From contig NZ_JANHGR010000001.1 in NCBI RefSeq assembly GCF_026616205.1, positions 1,798,001-1,862,000 on the forward strand: a DNA stretch of 64,000 nt. Reading direction: 5' to 3'. Shown here piece after piece: positions 23,934 through 32,647 of this stretch. Made by a program: the position numbers and the translations under genes. The stretch's first letter is position 1, and each line of letters starts with the position of its first letter. The DNA comes from Halolamina litorea. GTDB taxonomy: Archaea; Halobacteriota; Halobacteria; Halobacteriales; Haloferacaceae. Below the pieces are notes generated by a model. The model was not told the origin of the DNA and made no database searches. It saw nothing but the letters and a program-made list of their open reading frames with translations.

Positions 23934-25073
23934 ATGGAGTTCAGCCTCGACGCCGAGCAGCGTCAGATCCGCGACACCGTCGCCGACTTCGTCGACGAGG
24001 AGGTCGTCCCCCGCGCGTCCGAGATCGACGAGACCGACGAACACCCCGGTGACTTGGTCGACCAGATGGCCGAGTTGGGGCTGATGGGGATGCCCTTCCC
24101 CGTCGAGTACGGCGGCGCCGGCCTCGACTACCACAGCTACGCCATCGGGATCGAGGAGATCTCGCGGGGCTCGGGCGGCCTCGGCACCATCGTCGCCGCC
24201 CACACCTCGCTGGCGGGCAACATGCTCTACGAGTTCGGCGACGAGCGCCAGAAGGAGGAGTACCTCACCCCCCTCGCCGAGGGCTCGGACCTCGGCGCGT
24301 TCGCGCTCTCGGAGGCCGGCGCCGGCAGCGACGTGCCGGCGATGACGACGACGGCGGAGCAGGACGGCGACGGCTACCTCCTCAACGGCGGGAAGCTCTG
24401 GACCTCGAACGGCTCGACGGCCGACACCGTCACCGTCTTCGCGAAGACCGAACCCGACGCCGGCAACAAGGGGATCAGCTCCTTCGTCGTCCGGCCCGAG
24501 GAGGACGACGGCTTCATCGTCGAGAACACCGAGCACAAACTCGGCGACAAGGGCTGCCAGACCGCGGAACTTCGCTTCGATGACCTCTACCTCCCCGAGG
24601 ACCGACTGCTGGGCGACGAGGGCGACGGCTTCATCCAGTCGCTGAAGACGCTCAACGGCGGCCGCATCTCCATCGCCGCCCGCGGGGTCGGCATCGCCCG
24701 CGCGGCCAAGGAGGCCGCCGTGGAGTACGCCACCGACCGCGAGCAGTTCGACCAGCCCATCGCGGAGTTCCAAGCGATCCAGCACAAGCTTGCGGACATG
24801 GACACCGAGATCCAGAGCGCGAAGCTGCTGATGCACAAGGCCGCGGACCTGAAGATGCGCGACGAGGACTACATCAAGGCCGCCGCACAGGCGAAGCTCA
24901 AGGCCAGCGAGGTCAGCCGTGAGGTCGCCAACGAGTCGATCCAGGTCCACGGCGGCTACGGCTACACGAAGGACTTCCCCGTCGAGCGCTACTACCGCGA
25001 CGCGAAACTCAACGAGATCTACGAGGGAACCAGCGAGGTGCTGCGGAACACGATCGCGAGCCGGATGCTGTAG
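23934..25073 (+). CDS. Acyl-CoA dehydrogenase
   Basis: 379 residues, the standard length. Motifs in order: AFALSEAGAGSDVPAMTT (FAD/substrate site), LNGGKLWTSNG, YATDREQFDQPIAEFQAIQHKLADM, VHGGYGYTKDFPVERYYRD and IYEGTSEVLRNTIA, which holds the expected catalytic glutamate. It catalyses alpha,beta-dehydrogenation of acyl-CoA in fatty acid or branched amino-acid breakdown, and passes electrons to an electron transfer flavoprotein. Chain length specificity cannot be assigned. A possible operator lies upstream. Confidence 0.94.
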   Translation: MEFSLDAEQRQIRDTVADFVDEEVVPRASEIDETDEHPGDLVDQMAELGLMGMPFPVEYGGAGLDYHSYAIGIEEISRGSGGLGTIVAAHTSLAGNMLYEFGDERQKEEYLTPLAEGSDLGAFALSEAGAGSDVPAMTTTAEQDGDGYLLNGGKLWTSNGSTADTVTVFAKTEPDAGNKGISSFVVRPEEDDGFIVENTEHKLGDKGCQTAELRFDDLYLPEDRLLGDEGDGFIQSLKTLNGGRISIAARGVGIARAAKEAAVEYATDREQFDQPIAEFQAIQHKLADMDTEIQSAKLLMHKAADLKMRDEDYIKAAAQAKLKASEVSREVANESIQVHGGYGYTKDFPVERYYRDAKLNEIYEGTSEVLRNTIASRML

Positions 25074-25088
25074 AACCGGACCGGGAGC

Positions 25089-26774
25089 TCACTCCCGTGA
25101 ATCGCGCTTCGGCGCCAGACGGAGACGAACACCGATGCGCGAGCCTTCCGGCGACGCCCGTGAGACGAGGTCGCCGTTCGACCGCTTGACGATCCAGTGG
25201 ACCAGCCAGAGGCCGATGCCGGAACCGTGGCTCAGGTCCGTCTCCTCTTCGGCGTCGAGCACTTGGAGTTCGAGTTGGGGAACGCCGGGACCGTCGTCCT
25301 CGACGAACAGCGTGACCCACTCGTCCTCGACCGACGCGTAGATGTCGACGGTCGCCCGGTCGGTCGAGTCGTTGTGGACGACCGCGTTCTCGACCAGCTC
25401 CCGGATCGCGAGGTCGAGTTTCGGGTGGGCTGAGACCCAGACGGACGGCACGTCGACGGATATCGACGAGGGCGCCCCTCCGGGTTCGAGCGTGGCGACG
25501 GCGCGGTCGACGACCCGTTCGAGTGCGAGCGGTTCGACCTGCTCGTCGGTGAATAGCTGTCCGACGTCTTTCGCCTTTCGCGTGGTCGCGATGAGTTCTG
25601 CGGCCGACGAACCGATGAGGCCGGCGTACTCCTCGGCGTCGTCGTCGGCGACGGACTGGATCAGCTCCGCGTAGCCGGCGATGACGTTCAGCCGGTTGCG
25701 GAAGTTGTGCCGGAAGACACGGCTGATGACCTGCTTGAACAGCTCCAGGTCCTGCTGTCGGTTCGTTATCGGGGTCACGTCGGTCAGCACGACGACTCGC
25801 CCCTGTGTCCCTCGGTAGTGTGTCACCGGGGATTCCTTGACCGAGTAGTACCGGACCTCGCCATCGCGGGTGATCGAGACCATGCCCCGGTCGGTATCTG
25901 CCTCCGTGTCGCGGTGCGCTTGAAGCACCGAGGAGAGCCGCTCCGAGACCACGTCCGAACCCAGGAGGTCAGTCGCCTTTCGGTTCGCATCCAACACTTT
26001 GCCGTCCGGACTGGTGACGAGAATGGCGTCCTCGACCTGTTCGAACGCCTGCTCACGAGCGATGGTCGTCGTCTTCAGGAACCCGTACTGCTGTGTCGAG
26101 ACCGCGAAGGCGAGCCCAGAGAGGGAGAACACCATCGGGGTGGGGTAGAAGTATATCGGGACGAATCCGACCACCTTCACCAAGGTCGAGAGGGCGAGTA
26201 TCGTGAACACGAACAGGAGATAGGCGACCTGCCTCCGGCGGGCACCCGTCGTTCTGATCGCCTCACCGAGCAGCATCCCGGTCGCGAGGCTGACGAGGAG
26301 GTAGCCGTAGACCTTGACGACGAGCACCTTGATCGGCCCCCCGAACTGAGGGTAGTGGAGGGTTCCCGCGGCGTCTACGTAGTACTCCTGCGTGTAGATC
26401 AGGCCCTGCGGGTTCCACCACGAGAGCACGAACAGCACAGCGACCGGAAGGAAGAGGCCGACGACGAGCGACCGACGTGGGGGCTTTGTCCCGACGTACT
26501 CGTAGACGAAGAGGAACATCGCCACCGACGTCGTCGGAATGACTGCCCAGAAGACGTTCGCTAGCGCGAGCGTCAGTTCGGGTGATCGGAGGAGCGTGAA
26601 CGTGCCGACTAACAGCGCCCAAACGCCACCGAGCACCATCGTCACGACGAACCAGAGCACGCCCGGTTTCTGTCGGTTGTCGAATAGTAACAGGAAGATG
26701 AGGATCGCCGGCCCGACACCCAGATATGTCAGTGCCGCGGCCATGTTGGGAGAGAGCCACGGCGCCATAGTCAT
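25089..26774 (-). CDS. Histidine kinase with N-terminal 7TM sensor and PAS domain
   Basis: 561 residues. Roughly residues 10-235 hold seven hydrophobic segments of the histidine kinase N-terminal 7TM type. A PAS domain follows (about 245-345, with AILVTSPDGKVLDANRKATD), then the dimerisation box FRHNFRNRLN with the phospho-accepting His356. A HATPase domain ends the protein: N box ELVENAVVHN, G1 VEDDGPGVP and G2 GSGIGLWLVHWIV. It senses an unknown membrane or extracellular signal. No response regulator gene is adjacent; haloarchaeal kinases are often orphans. The UbiA-like gene lies next downstream in reading order on the map, but 20 bases upstream in transcription. Confidence 0.92.
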   Translation of the reverse strand: MTMAPWLSPNMAAALTYLGVGPAILIFLLLFDNRQKPGVLWFVVTMVLGGVWALLVGTFTLLRSPELTLALANVFWAVIPTTSVAMFLFVYEYVGTKPPRRSLVVGLFLPVAVLFVLSWWNPQGLIYTQEYYVDAAGTLHYPQFGGPIKVLVVKVYGYLLVSLATGMLLGEAIRTTGARRRQVAYLLFVFTILALSTLVKVVGFVPIYFYPTPMVFSLSGLAFAVSTQQYGFLKTTTIAREQAFEQVEDAILVTSPDGKVLDANRKATDLLGSDVVSERLSSVLQAHRDTEADTDRGMVSITRDGEVRYYSVKESPVTHYRGTQGRVVVLTDVTPITNRQQDLELFKQVISRVFRHNFRNRLNVIAGYAELIQSVADDDAEEYAGLIGSSAAELIATTRKAKDVGQLFTDEQVEPLALERVVDRAVATLEPGGAPSSISVDVPSVWVSAHPKLDLAIRELVENAVVHNDSTDRATVDIYASVEDEWVTLFVEDDGPGVPQLELQVLDAEEETDLSHGSGIGLWLVHWIVKRSNGDLVSRASPEGSRIGVRLRLAPKRDSRE

Positions 26775-26794
26775 ATCATTGTGCTACGGGTGTG

Positions 26795-27700
26795 TTAACG
26801 GTACGTGTCTCTGATGTGCGGGTCCGGAAGCCAGCCCGGTTGGCCAGCCGTCTTCGCGGCAGACGAAAAGTATCTGAATGTCGATAAGTACGCGAAGTAA
26901 CAGCCAAGCAGGACGACGATGGCTGCGCCCCCGACGATCCAGAAGAGGCCGGCGCCGGACGCTTTCGCCCCGACGACGAACAGCCGGGTTCGGCCCGCAC
27001 CGAGCCGGCTCGCGAGTGTCCCGTGGTCGGCCTGCTCGTCACCTGCGACGTCGGCGACGTTCCGTGACTCCACCCCGGCGAAGACGACGAGCGTCCACGC
27101 GAGGAACGCGACCCCAACGGAGGCCGAGAGTCCGGCGTCGCCGACGGCGACGACGGTGGCGACGATCAGCGACGACCAAGTGACCGCGACAGCGAGCGAG
27201 TCGAGCACCGGCACCGCCTTCAGTTGGAGATAGACGACCAACACCACGAACGGGAGATGTGCGACTGCCAGGGCGACCAGCCCGTCAAACCGGTGCAGCG
27301 GGAGTGAGGCGAGGAGGAGGCTCTCGTAGGCGATCACCGCGACCAACTCTGTCACCTGAAGCGGGCCATCGTATCGTGTCACCAGTCGGCTTCGGACCGG
27401 GTGGTTCAGCCAGTCGTCGTCAGAAACGGCCCGTCGGTCCCTGACGTAAACGGCGTAGACCACGAACGCCGGGAGGTAGAGCCCCCAACCGAGCGCCTCG
27501 AGGGAGACGCCGAGCGCCATCGCTGTCACCGCCACCATCAGCACCGAGGCGACCGCGAGCCAGATGCTCAGCGTGAGGAAGAGTAGCAGTGCGTCCCAGA
27601 GACTGGTAGCGACGCCGCCGCGCTCGCTGCCGATCGGTCGGATCGATGAAGGAGGCTGTCCCGATCGCATTCGACTACTGGATGGAGACTGGGCCGGCAC
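26795..27700 (-). CDS. UbiA-like prenyltransferase-family membrane protein
   Basis: 301 residues with about eight hydrophobic segments. Two polar Asp-rich segments lie where UbiA enzymes bind Mg-diphosphate: VRDRRAVSDDDWLNHP after the first helix pair, and ESRNVADVAGDEQADHGTLA in the middle. The second matches the DxxxD pattern well; the first is degenerate. It may prenylate an aromatic acceptor or be a non-catalytic relative. The start is uncertain between 27700 and 27670. It is transcribed just before the histidine kinase gene (20-base gap), so they may be co-expressed. Confidence 0.6.
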   Translation of the reverse strand: MPAQSPSSSRMRSGQPPSSIRPIGSERGGVATSLWDALLLFLTLSIWLAVASVLMVAVTAMALGVSLEALGWGLYLPAFVVYAVYVRDRRAVSDDDWLNHPVRSRLVTRYDGPLQVTELVAVIAYESLLLASLPLHRFDGLVALAVAHLPFVVLVVYLQLKAVPVLDSLAVAVTWSSLIVATVVAVGDAGLSASVGVAFLAWTLVVFAGVESRNVADVAGDEQADHGTLASRLGAGRTRLFVVGAKASGAGLFWIVGGAAIVVLLGCYFAYLSTFRYFSSAAKTAGQPGWLPDPHIRDTYR

Positions 27701-27900
27701 CCCTTGGCGCCGGTCCCGCAGGTTCCGAACAGTTCGTGACGAGGTCGGCGATAACGTATGGTTGGCTGCCAGTAAATTCGGTCACAAACGCCGATTAGAA
27801 ATACTACCTATTGAAGGGATGGGTCAGCCGTGACATCGAGTGACCGACCCCACCCACGTAGCTGGGCCGTTCGAGCGTGCCTCGCCGACGGCACGGTGGC

Positions 27901-28836
27901 TCAGTGCTGGACTATCTCGGGCGGCAGTTCGATGCCCCCGGAGAGTTCGCGCTGCGGGTACGGGATGTCGATCCCGGCGTCGTCGAAGCGCGACTTGACG
28001 TTCTGGACGTACTCGGAACGGATCTTCACGAAGTCAGCCCGCGAGGGGTTGTCGATCCAGATGCGCGAGCGTAGCCCGACGTAGGAGTCCGCGAGTTCGG
28101 TCAGGCGGACGCTCGGTGCGGGGTCGGTGAGGATCTCGGGGTGGCGCTCGGCCTCGTCGACGATGATGTCGGTGGCGGCGTCGACGTCGTCGTCGTAGCC
28201 GATGCCGAACGTGAACTGCAGGCGCAGGGTGTCCTTGGCGACGGGGTTCTTGATGACGCCGTCGGTCAGTTGGGAGTTCGGCACGGTGAGCAGTTCGTTG
28301 TCGAACGTCCGCACCCGGGTCACGCGGAAGGAGATGTCCTCAACGATCCCGGAGTTGCCGTCCCACTCGATCCAGTCGCCCACGCGGAACGGGCGGTCGG
28401 TGTAGATGAAGAGGCCGGCGACGAAGTTGGCGATCACGTCCTGCATCGCGAAGCCGATGGCGAGCGTCCCGGCGGCGGCGATGGTCGCGAGCGACTGGAG
28501 GAAGTTCTCGAAGCCGGCGAAGCCGAACGCGATGGTGATGCCGACGAACACGATCAGCACCGACGTGATCTTCCGGATCGGTCGGCGGGCGTGCTCGTCC
28601 AGCCCGCGGCTGTCGAGGACGCGGTCGAACAGCGGGATCAGCGTCGATCGCCCGATCAGGTAGACCGCGGTGAAGACGACGAGGAACACGATGGCGGCGC
28701 CGACGGCGTTTGCGAGCACCGTCGGGACGCCGAGCCCTTCGAGGAACGCCGCGACGACGCGGTTGGCGCCGACGGTCGAGTCGATCCCGTCGGTCCCCGA
28801 GGGCACCGGCGTCGCCGTCGTCTGCAGGACGCCCAT
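27901..28836 (-). CDS. Small-conductance mechanosensitive channel (MscS family)
   Basis: 311 residues. Two N-terminal membrane helices, then the pore-lining TM3 region with AAAGTLAIGFAMQDVIANFVAG, then the MscS beta-domain (DWIEWDGNSGIVEDISFRVT, TVPNSQLTDGVIKNPV) and a C-terminal alpha/beta region. It releases solutes on hypo-osmotic shock, which suits a halophile. The ATG at 28836 shares its A with the TGA of the upstream yhbY-like gene (TGATG), so the channel is translationally coupled to an RNA-binding protein. Confidence 0.9.
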   Translation of the reverse strand: MGVLQTTATPVPSGTDGIDSTVGANRVVAAFLEGLGVPTVLANAVGAAIVFLVVFTAVYLIGRSTLIPLFDRVLDSRGLDEHARRPIRKITSVLIVFVGITIAFGFAGFENFLQSLATIAAAGTLAIGFAMQDVIANFVAGLFIYTDRPFRVGDWIEWDGNSGIVEDISFRVTRVRTFDNELLTVPNSQLTDGVIKNPVAKDTLRLQFTFGIGYDDDVDAATDIIVDEAERHPEILTDPAPSVRLTELADSYVGLRSRIWIDNPSRADFVKIRSEYVQNVKSRFDDAGIDIPYPQRELSGGIELPPEIVQH

Positions 28837-29078
28837 CAGTGGAACACCGCCGTGTGCCCGCGCGTCTCGATCAGCTCTGCGTTGACGCGCTCGGCGAGGT
28901 CCGCCGCGAGTTCCTCGGTGTCGTCGGTGCCCCGGGACGATCGGAGGAACTTGACCTTGACCAGCGTCTCGTTGTTGAGCTGATCGGACAGTTCGTCGAC
29001 GACCGCGTCGACACCGTTTTTCCCCACCCACACAGTCACGTCGAGGTCGTGAGCCTGCTTTCGCAACTCATCGGACAT
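28836..29078 (-). CDS. YhbY/CRS1 domain RNA-binding protein
   Basis: 80 residues, a single CRM domain: LRKQAHDLDVTVWVGKNGV, then LVKVKFL and the C-terminal GHTAVFH. The GxxG-type loop (VGKNG) fits RNA contact. Bacterial YhbY associates with the pre-50S ribosome; the archaeal role is probably ribosome or RNase P related. It lies 53 bases downstream of the RNase P component 4 gene on the same strand and overlaps the MscS gene by one base. Confidence 0.88.
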   Translation of the reverse strand: MSDELRKQAHDLDVTVWVGKNGVDAVVDELSDQLNNETLVKVKFLRSSRGTDDTEELAADLAERVNAELIETRGHTAVFH

Positions 29079-29131
29079 TCTTACCGGATACTCTCCGCGA
29101 GGAAGCTTTGAAGCTTCGGTATAGGGAGCCG

Positions 29132-29416
29132 TCAGTCGGCGTAGGGGTACCGGGCGGTCGCCCCACAGTCACACCGCCGGATCACGCGGCCGCGCTGGGT
29201 CCTGACTCGAACGTTGACGCCGGGGCGCTGGTACACGTCACACCGGCCGCAGGCGGCGCGGGCGAACCCCCGCGGGAGCGAGAGCCGGTGACGCTCGGCG
29301 AGGCGTCGTGCCAGCCGGACGTACTCCCGCGAGCGGTCGAACTCCCCGGCGGCGACGGCGGCCTCGGCGAGCCCGGCGAGGCGTTCGATCCGCTCGGCGG
29401 CGATGTCGGCGCTCAT
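29132..29416 (-). CDS. rnp4: Ribonuclease P protein component 4 (Rpp21/Rpr2 family)
   Basis: 94 residues from the ATG at 29416. Helical N-terminal half (IAAERIERLAGLAEAAVAAG) and a C-terminal zinc ribbon with CGRCD and CDCG pairs, the pattern of archaeal Rpp21. It is a subunit of RNase P, which removes tRNA 5' leaders. It heads the rnp4-yhbY-mscS run. A longer in-frame start at 29467 is unlikely because its extra residues are not family-like. Confidence 0.88.
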   Translation of the reverse strand: MSADIAAERIERLAGLAEAAVAAGEFDRSREYVRLARRLAERHRLSLPRGFARAACGRCDVYQRPGVNVRVRTQRGRVIRRCDCGATARYPYAD

Positions 29417-29558
29417 CGGGAGAACGGACGCCGGCGCCGTGGTTATCGCTTTCGGGGCGGGGCTCACGGTAACCCGTCGTCGCTCGGGGTGCCCCCGGGT
29501 CGCCTCGCGTGGAGGACGGAACGTTGATGGTTCCGACCTCCGAACGACGACGAAAGCC

Positions 29559-30623
29559 GTGCGTGTTCTCGACTATCTCGAACTGGAAGGCCGGATCCGT
29601 GGCGGCATCGCCACCGCGACCCGACAGCAACGCAAAGCGCTCGACGCGGTGGGCGTCGACGTGGTCGAGTCGCCGTGGGTCGGCGACGGCCCGCTCGACG
29701 CCGCGAAGTCCGCCCTCACGGGCGGCCCGGCGTTCGAGGAGTACGACGTGGCCCACTGCAACCTCGTCGGCCCCGGGAGCGTCGCCGTCGCCCGCCACGC
29801 CAAGCGCAACGACATCCCGCTGGTGCTCCACAGCCACGTCACCGCCGAGGACTTCGGGGAGTCGTTCCGGTTCACCGAGCACGTCGCGCCCGCGCTGCGG
29901 CCCTACCTCCGGTGGTTCTACTCGCAGGCCGATCTGGTGCTCTGCCCGAGCGAGTACACGAAGGGCGTGCTCCGCGAGTACCCCGTCGTCACCCCCATCG
30001 AGCCGGTTACCAACGGCGTCGACACGGAGTCGCTGGAGGGGTTCGAGTCGTTCCGGGAGGAGACCCGCGACCGGTTCGACCTCGACGGGATGGTGGTGTT
30101 CTGCGTCGGCGAAGTGTTCGAGCGCAAGGGGCTGACGACGTTCTGTGAGGTCGCGGAGGCGACGGAGTACGACTTCGCGTGGTTCGGCCACTACGAGGAG
30201 GGCGCCGCCGCCGGCGAGGCGACGCGCTACTGGACGAACAACCCCCCGGAGAACGTCACCTTCACCGGGTGGATGGACGACAAGCGCGCCGCGTTCGGCG
30301 CCGGCGACGTCTACCTGTTCCCGACCAAAGACGAGAACCAAGGGATCGCCGCCCTGGAGGCGATGGCCTGCGGGAAGGCGGTCGTGCTCCGGGACATCCC
30401 GGTGTTCGAGGAGTTCTTCACCGACGGCGAGGACTGCCTGAAGTGCGAGACCGAGGCGGAGTTCGTCGAGGCGCTCGACCGGCTGGCGGCGAACCCCGAC
30501 CTCCGGGAGCGACTGGGTGAGAACGCCAAGGAGACGGCCGCGGAGCACTCCCTCGAACGCGTCGGCGAGCGACTGGTCGAGCAGTACGAACGGCTGCTGG
30601 AGCGGCAATCCGGAACCGCTTAA
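29559..30623 (+). CDS. GT4-family glycosyltransferase, first of a pair
   Basis: 354 residues from a GTG at 29559, giving VRVLDYLELEGRIRGGIATA; no ATG lies in frame before it. It has the Rossmann halves of GT-B enzymes: PLVLHSHVTAEDFGES, LVLCPSEYTKGVLRE, VTNGVDTESLEGF, and the donor-binding VYLFPTKDENQGIAALEAMA with its EX7E acid pair. It probably transfers a sugar from a nucleotide donor to a lipid or other acceptor. The second glycosyltransferase starts 24 bases later. Confidence 0.86.
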   Translation: MRVLDYLELEGRIRGGIATATRQQRKALDAVGVDVVESPWVGDGPLDAAKSALTGGPAFEEYDVAHCNLVGPGSVAVARHAKRNDIPLVLHSHVTAEDFGESFRFTEHVAPALRPYLRWFYSQADLVLCPSEYTKGVLREYPVVTPIEPVTNGVDTESLEGFESFREETRDRFDLDGMVVFCVGEVFERKGLTTFCEVAEATEYDFAWFGHYEEGAAAGEATRYWTNNPPENVTFTGWMDDKRAAFGAGDVYLFPTKDENQGIAALEAMACGKAVVLRDIPVFEEFFTDGEDCLKCETEAEFVEALDRLAANPDLRERLGENAKETAAEHSLERVGERLVEQYERLLERQSGTA

Positions 30624-30647
30624 GGGCCGTCGGCCGACCGCTCCTCC

Positions 30648-31757
30648 ATGGAGTCGGTCGCGGCGTTCACGGACACCTACCTGCCCACGGTCAACGGCGT
30701 CACCTACACCGTCCAGAGCTGGCGCGACTGTTGGCGGGAGCGGGGCGGCCGCATGGACGTGGTCTACCCCGACGCGCCCGACCGAGCCCCCGAGCCCGGG
30801 GAGTACCCGGTTCGGTCGCTGCCGCTGCCGATCTACGCGGGCTACCGGCTGGGTATCCCGAAAATCCCCGACGCCGTCGCCGACGCCGACCTCGTCCACG
30901 CCCACACCCCGTTCGCGCTGGGCCTCGCCGGCCTCCGACTGGCACGGGCGGAGGACGTTCCCTTCGTCGCCACCTACCACACGCCGACCTCCGAGTACGC
31001 CAGCTACCTCTCCTCGTGGGCGCCGGTCCGGCGACGGACGGCGGCGCTCAGCCGGCGCTACGAGTCGTGGTTCCTCGGGCAGGCCGACGCGGTGATCGTC
31101 CCCTCGGCGTCGACCGGCGCGTACGTCACCGACGAACTCGGCGTCGACGACCCGCAGGTCGTCCCGAACGGCGTCGATACCGACCGGTTCCGCCCCGTCG
31201 AGGACACGGGGTTCCGCGAGCGTCACGGCCTCCCCGAGAACCGCACGCTCGTCGGCTACACCGGCCGGCACGGCCACGAGAAGTCGCTCCCGGAGATCAT
31301 CGACGCCTGCGACCGACTCGACCGGGAGGTGACTGTCGTGTTCGGCGGCGACGGCCCCGCCCGGGCGGAGTTGGAGGCGGCCGCCGCCGAGCGGGAGATC
31401 GACGCACGCTTCCTCGGGTTCCTCGACCGGGAGGAACTCCCGTCGTTCTACGCGACACTCGATGCGTTCCTGTTCCCGAGCCCCGTCGAGACGCAGGGAC
31501 TGGTCGCGCTGGAGGCGTTCGCCTGCGGGACGCCCGTCGTGGGCGTGGACAGCGGCGCGCTTTCCGACACCGTCGACGACGGCGAGACGGGCTACCACTT
31601 CGAGCAGGGCGACACCGCTGGCTTCGCGGCCGCGATCGAACGCACGCTCGGGGAGCGCGAGCGCCTGCGGGAGAACTGTCTGACCCGGCGCGAGGCGATC
31701 AGCGTCGAGGGCGCCGTCGATCGGCTCTCGGAGATCTACGCCGCGGTCCGGGAGTGA
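30648..31757 (+). CDS. GT4-family glycosyltransferase, second of a pair (diacylglycerol glucosyltransferase-like)
   Basis: 369 residues. The start MESVAAFTDTYLPTVNGVTY has the glycine-rich acceptor loop typical of lipid glucosyltransferases. The acceptor side continues with DLVHAHTPFALG and ATYHTPTSEYA; the donor side is VGYTGRHGHEKSLPEI and FLFPSPVETQGLVALEAFA (EX7E). A TATA-like CTTAAGG lies inside the end of the preceding gene. Together with its neighbour it may build a two-sugar archaeal glycolipid; that is inference. Confidence 0.87.
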   Translation: MESVAAFTDTYLPTVNGVTYTVQSWRDCWRERGGRMDVVYPDAPDRAPEPGEYPVRSLPLPIYAGYRLGIPKIPDAVADADLVHAHTPFALGLAGLRLARAEDVPFVATYHTPTSEYASYLSSWAPVRRRTAALSRRYESWFLGQADAVIVPSASTGAYVTDELGVDDPQVVPNGVDTDRFRPVEDTGFRERHGLPENRTLVGYTGRHGHEKSLPEIIDACDRLDREVTVVFGGDGPARAELEAAAAEREIDARFLGFLDREELPSFYATLDAFLFPSPVETQGLVALEAFACGTPVVGVDSGALSDTVDDGETGYHFEQGDTAGFAAAIERTLGERERLRENCLTRREAISVEGAVDRLSEIYAAVRE

Positions 31758-31816
31758 GCCGTCGGCGCCTCGGGTGAATCACGGCGCTTAAACCGGTGCC
31801 GGGGGTACGAGCGGGC

Positions 31817-32026
31817 ATGAGCTTCGAGAAGGGCGACGTGGTCGTTCTCCACGACGAGCACAGCGAGTTCGACGGCGAGGAAGGCGAAGTCACGCAGGTC
31901 ATGGAGACCATGTTCGGCGCGCCGAACTACACAATCGTCTTCGAGGAGGGCCAGGAGGCCGGCATCCCCGAGGACCAACTCGACCTCGTCGAGGAAGGCG
32001 GCGACGACGAAGACGACGAGGAGTAG
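31817..32026 (+). CDS. Small acidic SH3-like protein (possibly DUF1918-like)
   Basis: 69 residues: MSFEKGDVVVLHDEHSEFDG, a Gly-containing beta-strand core, and a very acidic tail (EEGGDDEDDEE). The pattern of a small beta-barrel with a turn (GAPNYTIVFEEGQEAGIP) resembles DUF1918 or KOW-like folds, but I am not certain. A TATA-like CTTAAACC lies about 27 bases before the ATG, so the transcript is probably leaderless. Function unknown. Confidence 0.65.
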   Translation: MSFEKGDVVVLHDEHSEFDGEEGEVTQVMETMFGAPNYTIVFEEGQEAGIPEDQLDLVEEGGDDEDDEE

Positions 32027-32027
32027 A

Positions 32028-32117
32028 CCGATCACGGCGAGGCGCGCCGGGACCGTCGGGTCCCAGTCCCGCCCGGATGCCGTGATCGTTGTGGTCGGCG
32101 GCACCGTACCGGTGCCG
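32028..32117 (+). repeat. Structured intergenic element: nested hairpins between two plus-strand genes
   Basis: CGATCACGGC at 32029-32038 pairs perfectly with GCCGTGATCG at 32079-32088 (10 bp). Inside it, GGGACC at 32049-32054 pairs with GGTCCC at 32059-32064. Just downstream, CGGCACC at 32099-32105 pairs with GGTGCCG at 32111-32117. The element starts two bases after the stop at 32026 and ends before the TATA-like region of the next gene. It could be a stable mRNA 3' end, a terminator or a non-coding RNA. Confidence 0.5.
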
Positions 32118-32151
32118 TGACCCCTCGTCGGGCGCCGATCCCCGTCGAGGA

Positions 32152-32162
32152 AGCCTTTTGCG
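32152..32162 (+). promoter_or_regulatory. TATA-like element of the COG1325 gene
   Basis: GCCTTTTGCGG lies about 27 bases before the ATG at 32185. It is a weak but correctly spaced TATA-like box for a leaderless transcript. Confidence 0.35.
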
Positions 32163-32184
32163 GACGAACCACCTACCGACGGTC

Positions 32185-32628
32185 ATGCCGAGTGTGCCGT
32201 TTCACTACGTCGACCTGCGGACCTTCTGCTACGCGACCGAGGACGAGAAGCGCGTCGAGCAGGCGATGCGCCAGTTCCTCCCCGAGGAGTACGAGATCGA
32301 GCGCGCGGTCAACAGCGGCCACCACGGCGACCGGATCGTCGTCCTCTCGGCGCGCGTCGAGAAGGCCGACAACGTGCGTCACGTGCTCCGCCAACTGAGC
32401 GAACTGGAGGACATCGAGACGGTGATCGGGGAACTCGACGACCGCGTCGACGAGAACTGCGCCTTCTTCCTCCGACTGGACAAGCAGGACGCCTTCAAGG
32501 GGGAGGTCGACCGCGGCCCGGGGATCACGCTCCGGGCGAAGGTCGAAGCCTACCCCGCGAAACAGCCTGCGGCCGTCGATAACGCCCGTGAGGCGCTCGA
32601 ACAGGCCCGGGAACAGGCGGAGAGCTGA
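32185..32628 (+). CDS. RNA-binding protein of the archaeal exosome-associated COG1325 family
   Basis: 147 residues. The start PFHYVDLRTFCYATEDEKRV is the family signature, followed by YEIERAVNSGHHGDRIVVLS and the C-terminal FFLRLDKQDAFKGE, which is shared with ribosomal protein L5-like and exosome-linked relatives. Predicted to bind RNA; the exosome link comes from gene neighbourhood studies in other archaea and is not proven. The ATG at 32185 starts directly in the signature. Confidence 0.83.
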   Translation: MPSVPFHYVDLRTFCYATEDEKRVEQAMRQFLPEEYEIERAVNSGHHGDRIVVLSARVEKADNVRHVLRQLSELEDIETVIGELDDRVDENCAFFLRLDKQDAFKGEVDRGPGITLRAKVEAYPAKQPAAVDNAREALEQAREQAES

Positions 32629-32647
32629 TCGGGGCTGGGTATCGACA

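Noticed and set aside
29238-31598. A 786-residue minus-strand frame over the two glycosyltransferases
   Set aside because: It is an antisense shadow; both glycosyltransferases on the plus strand have full GT-B motifs.
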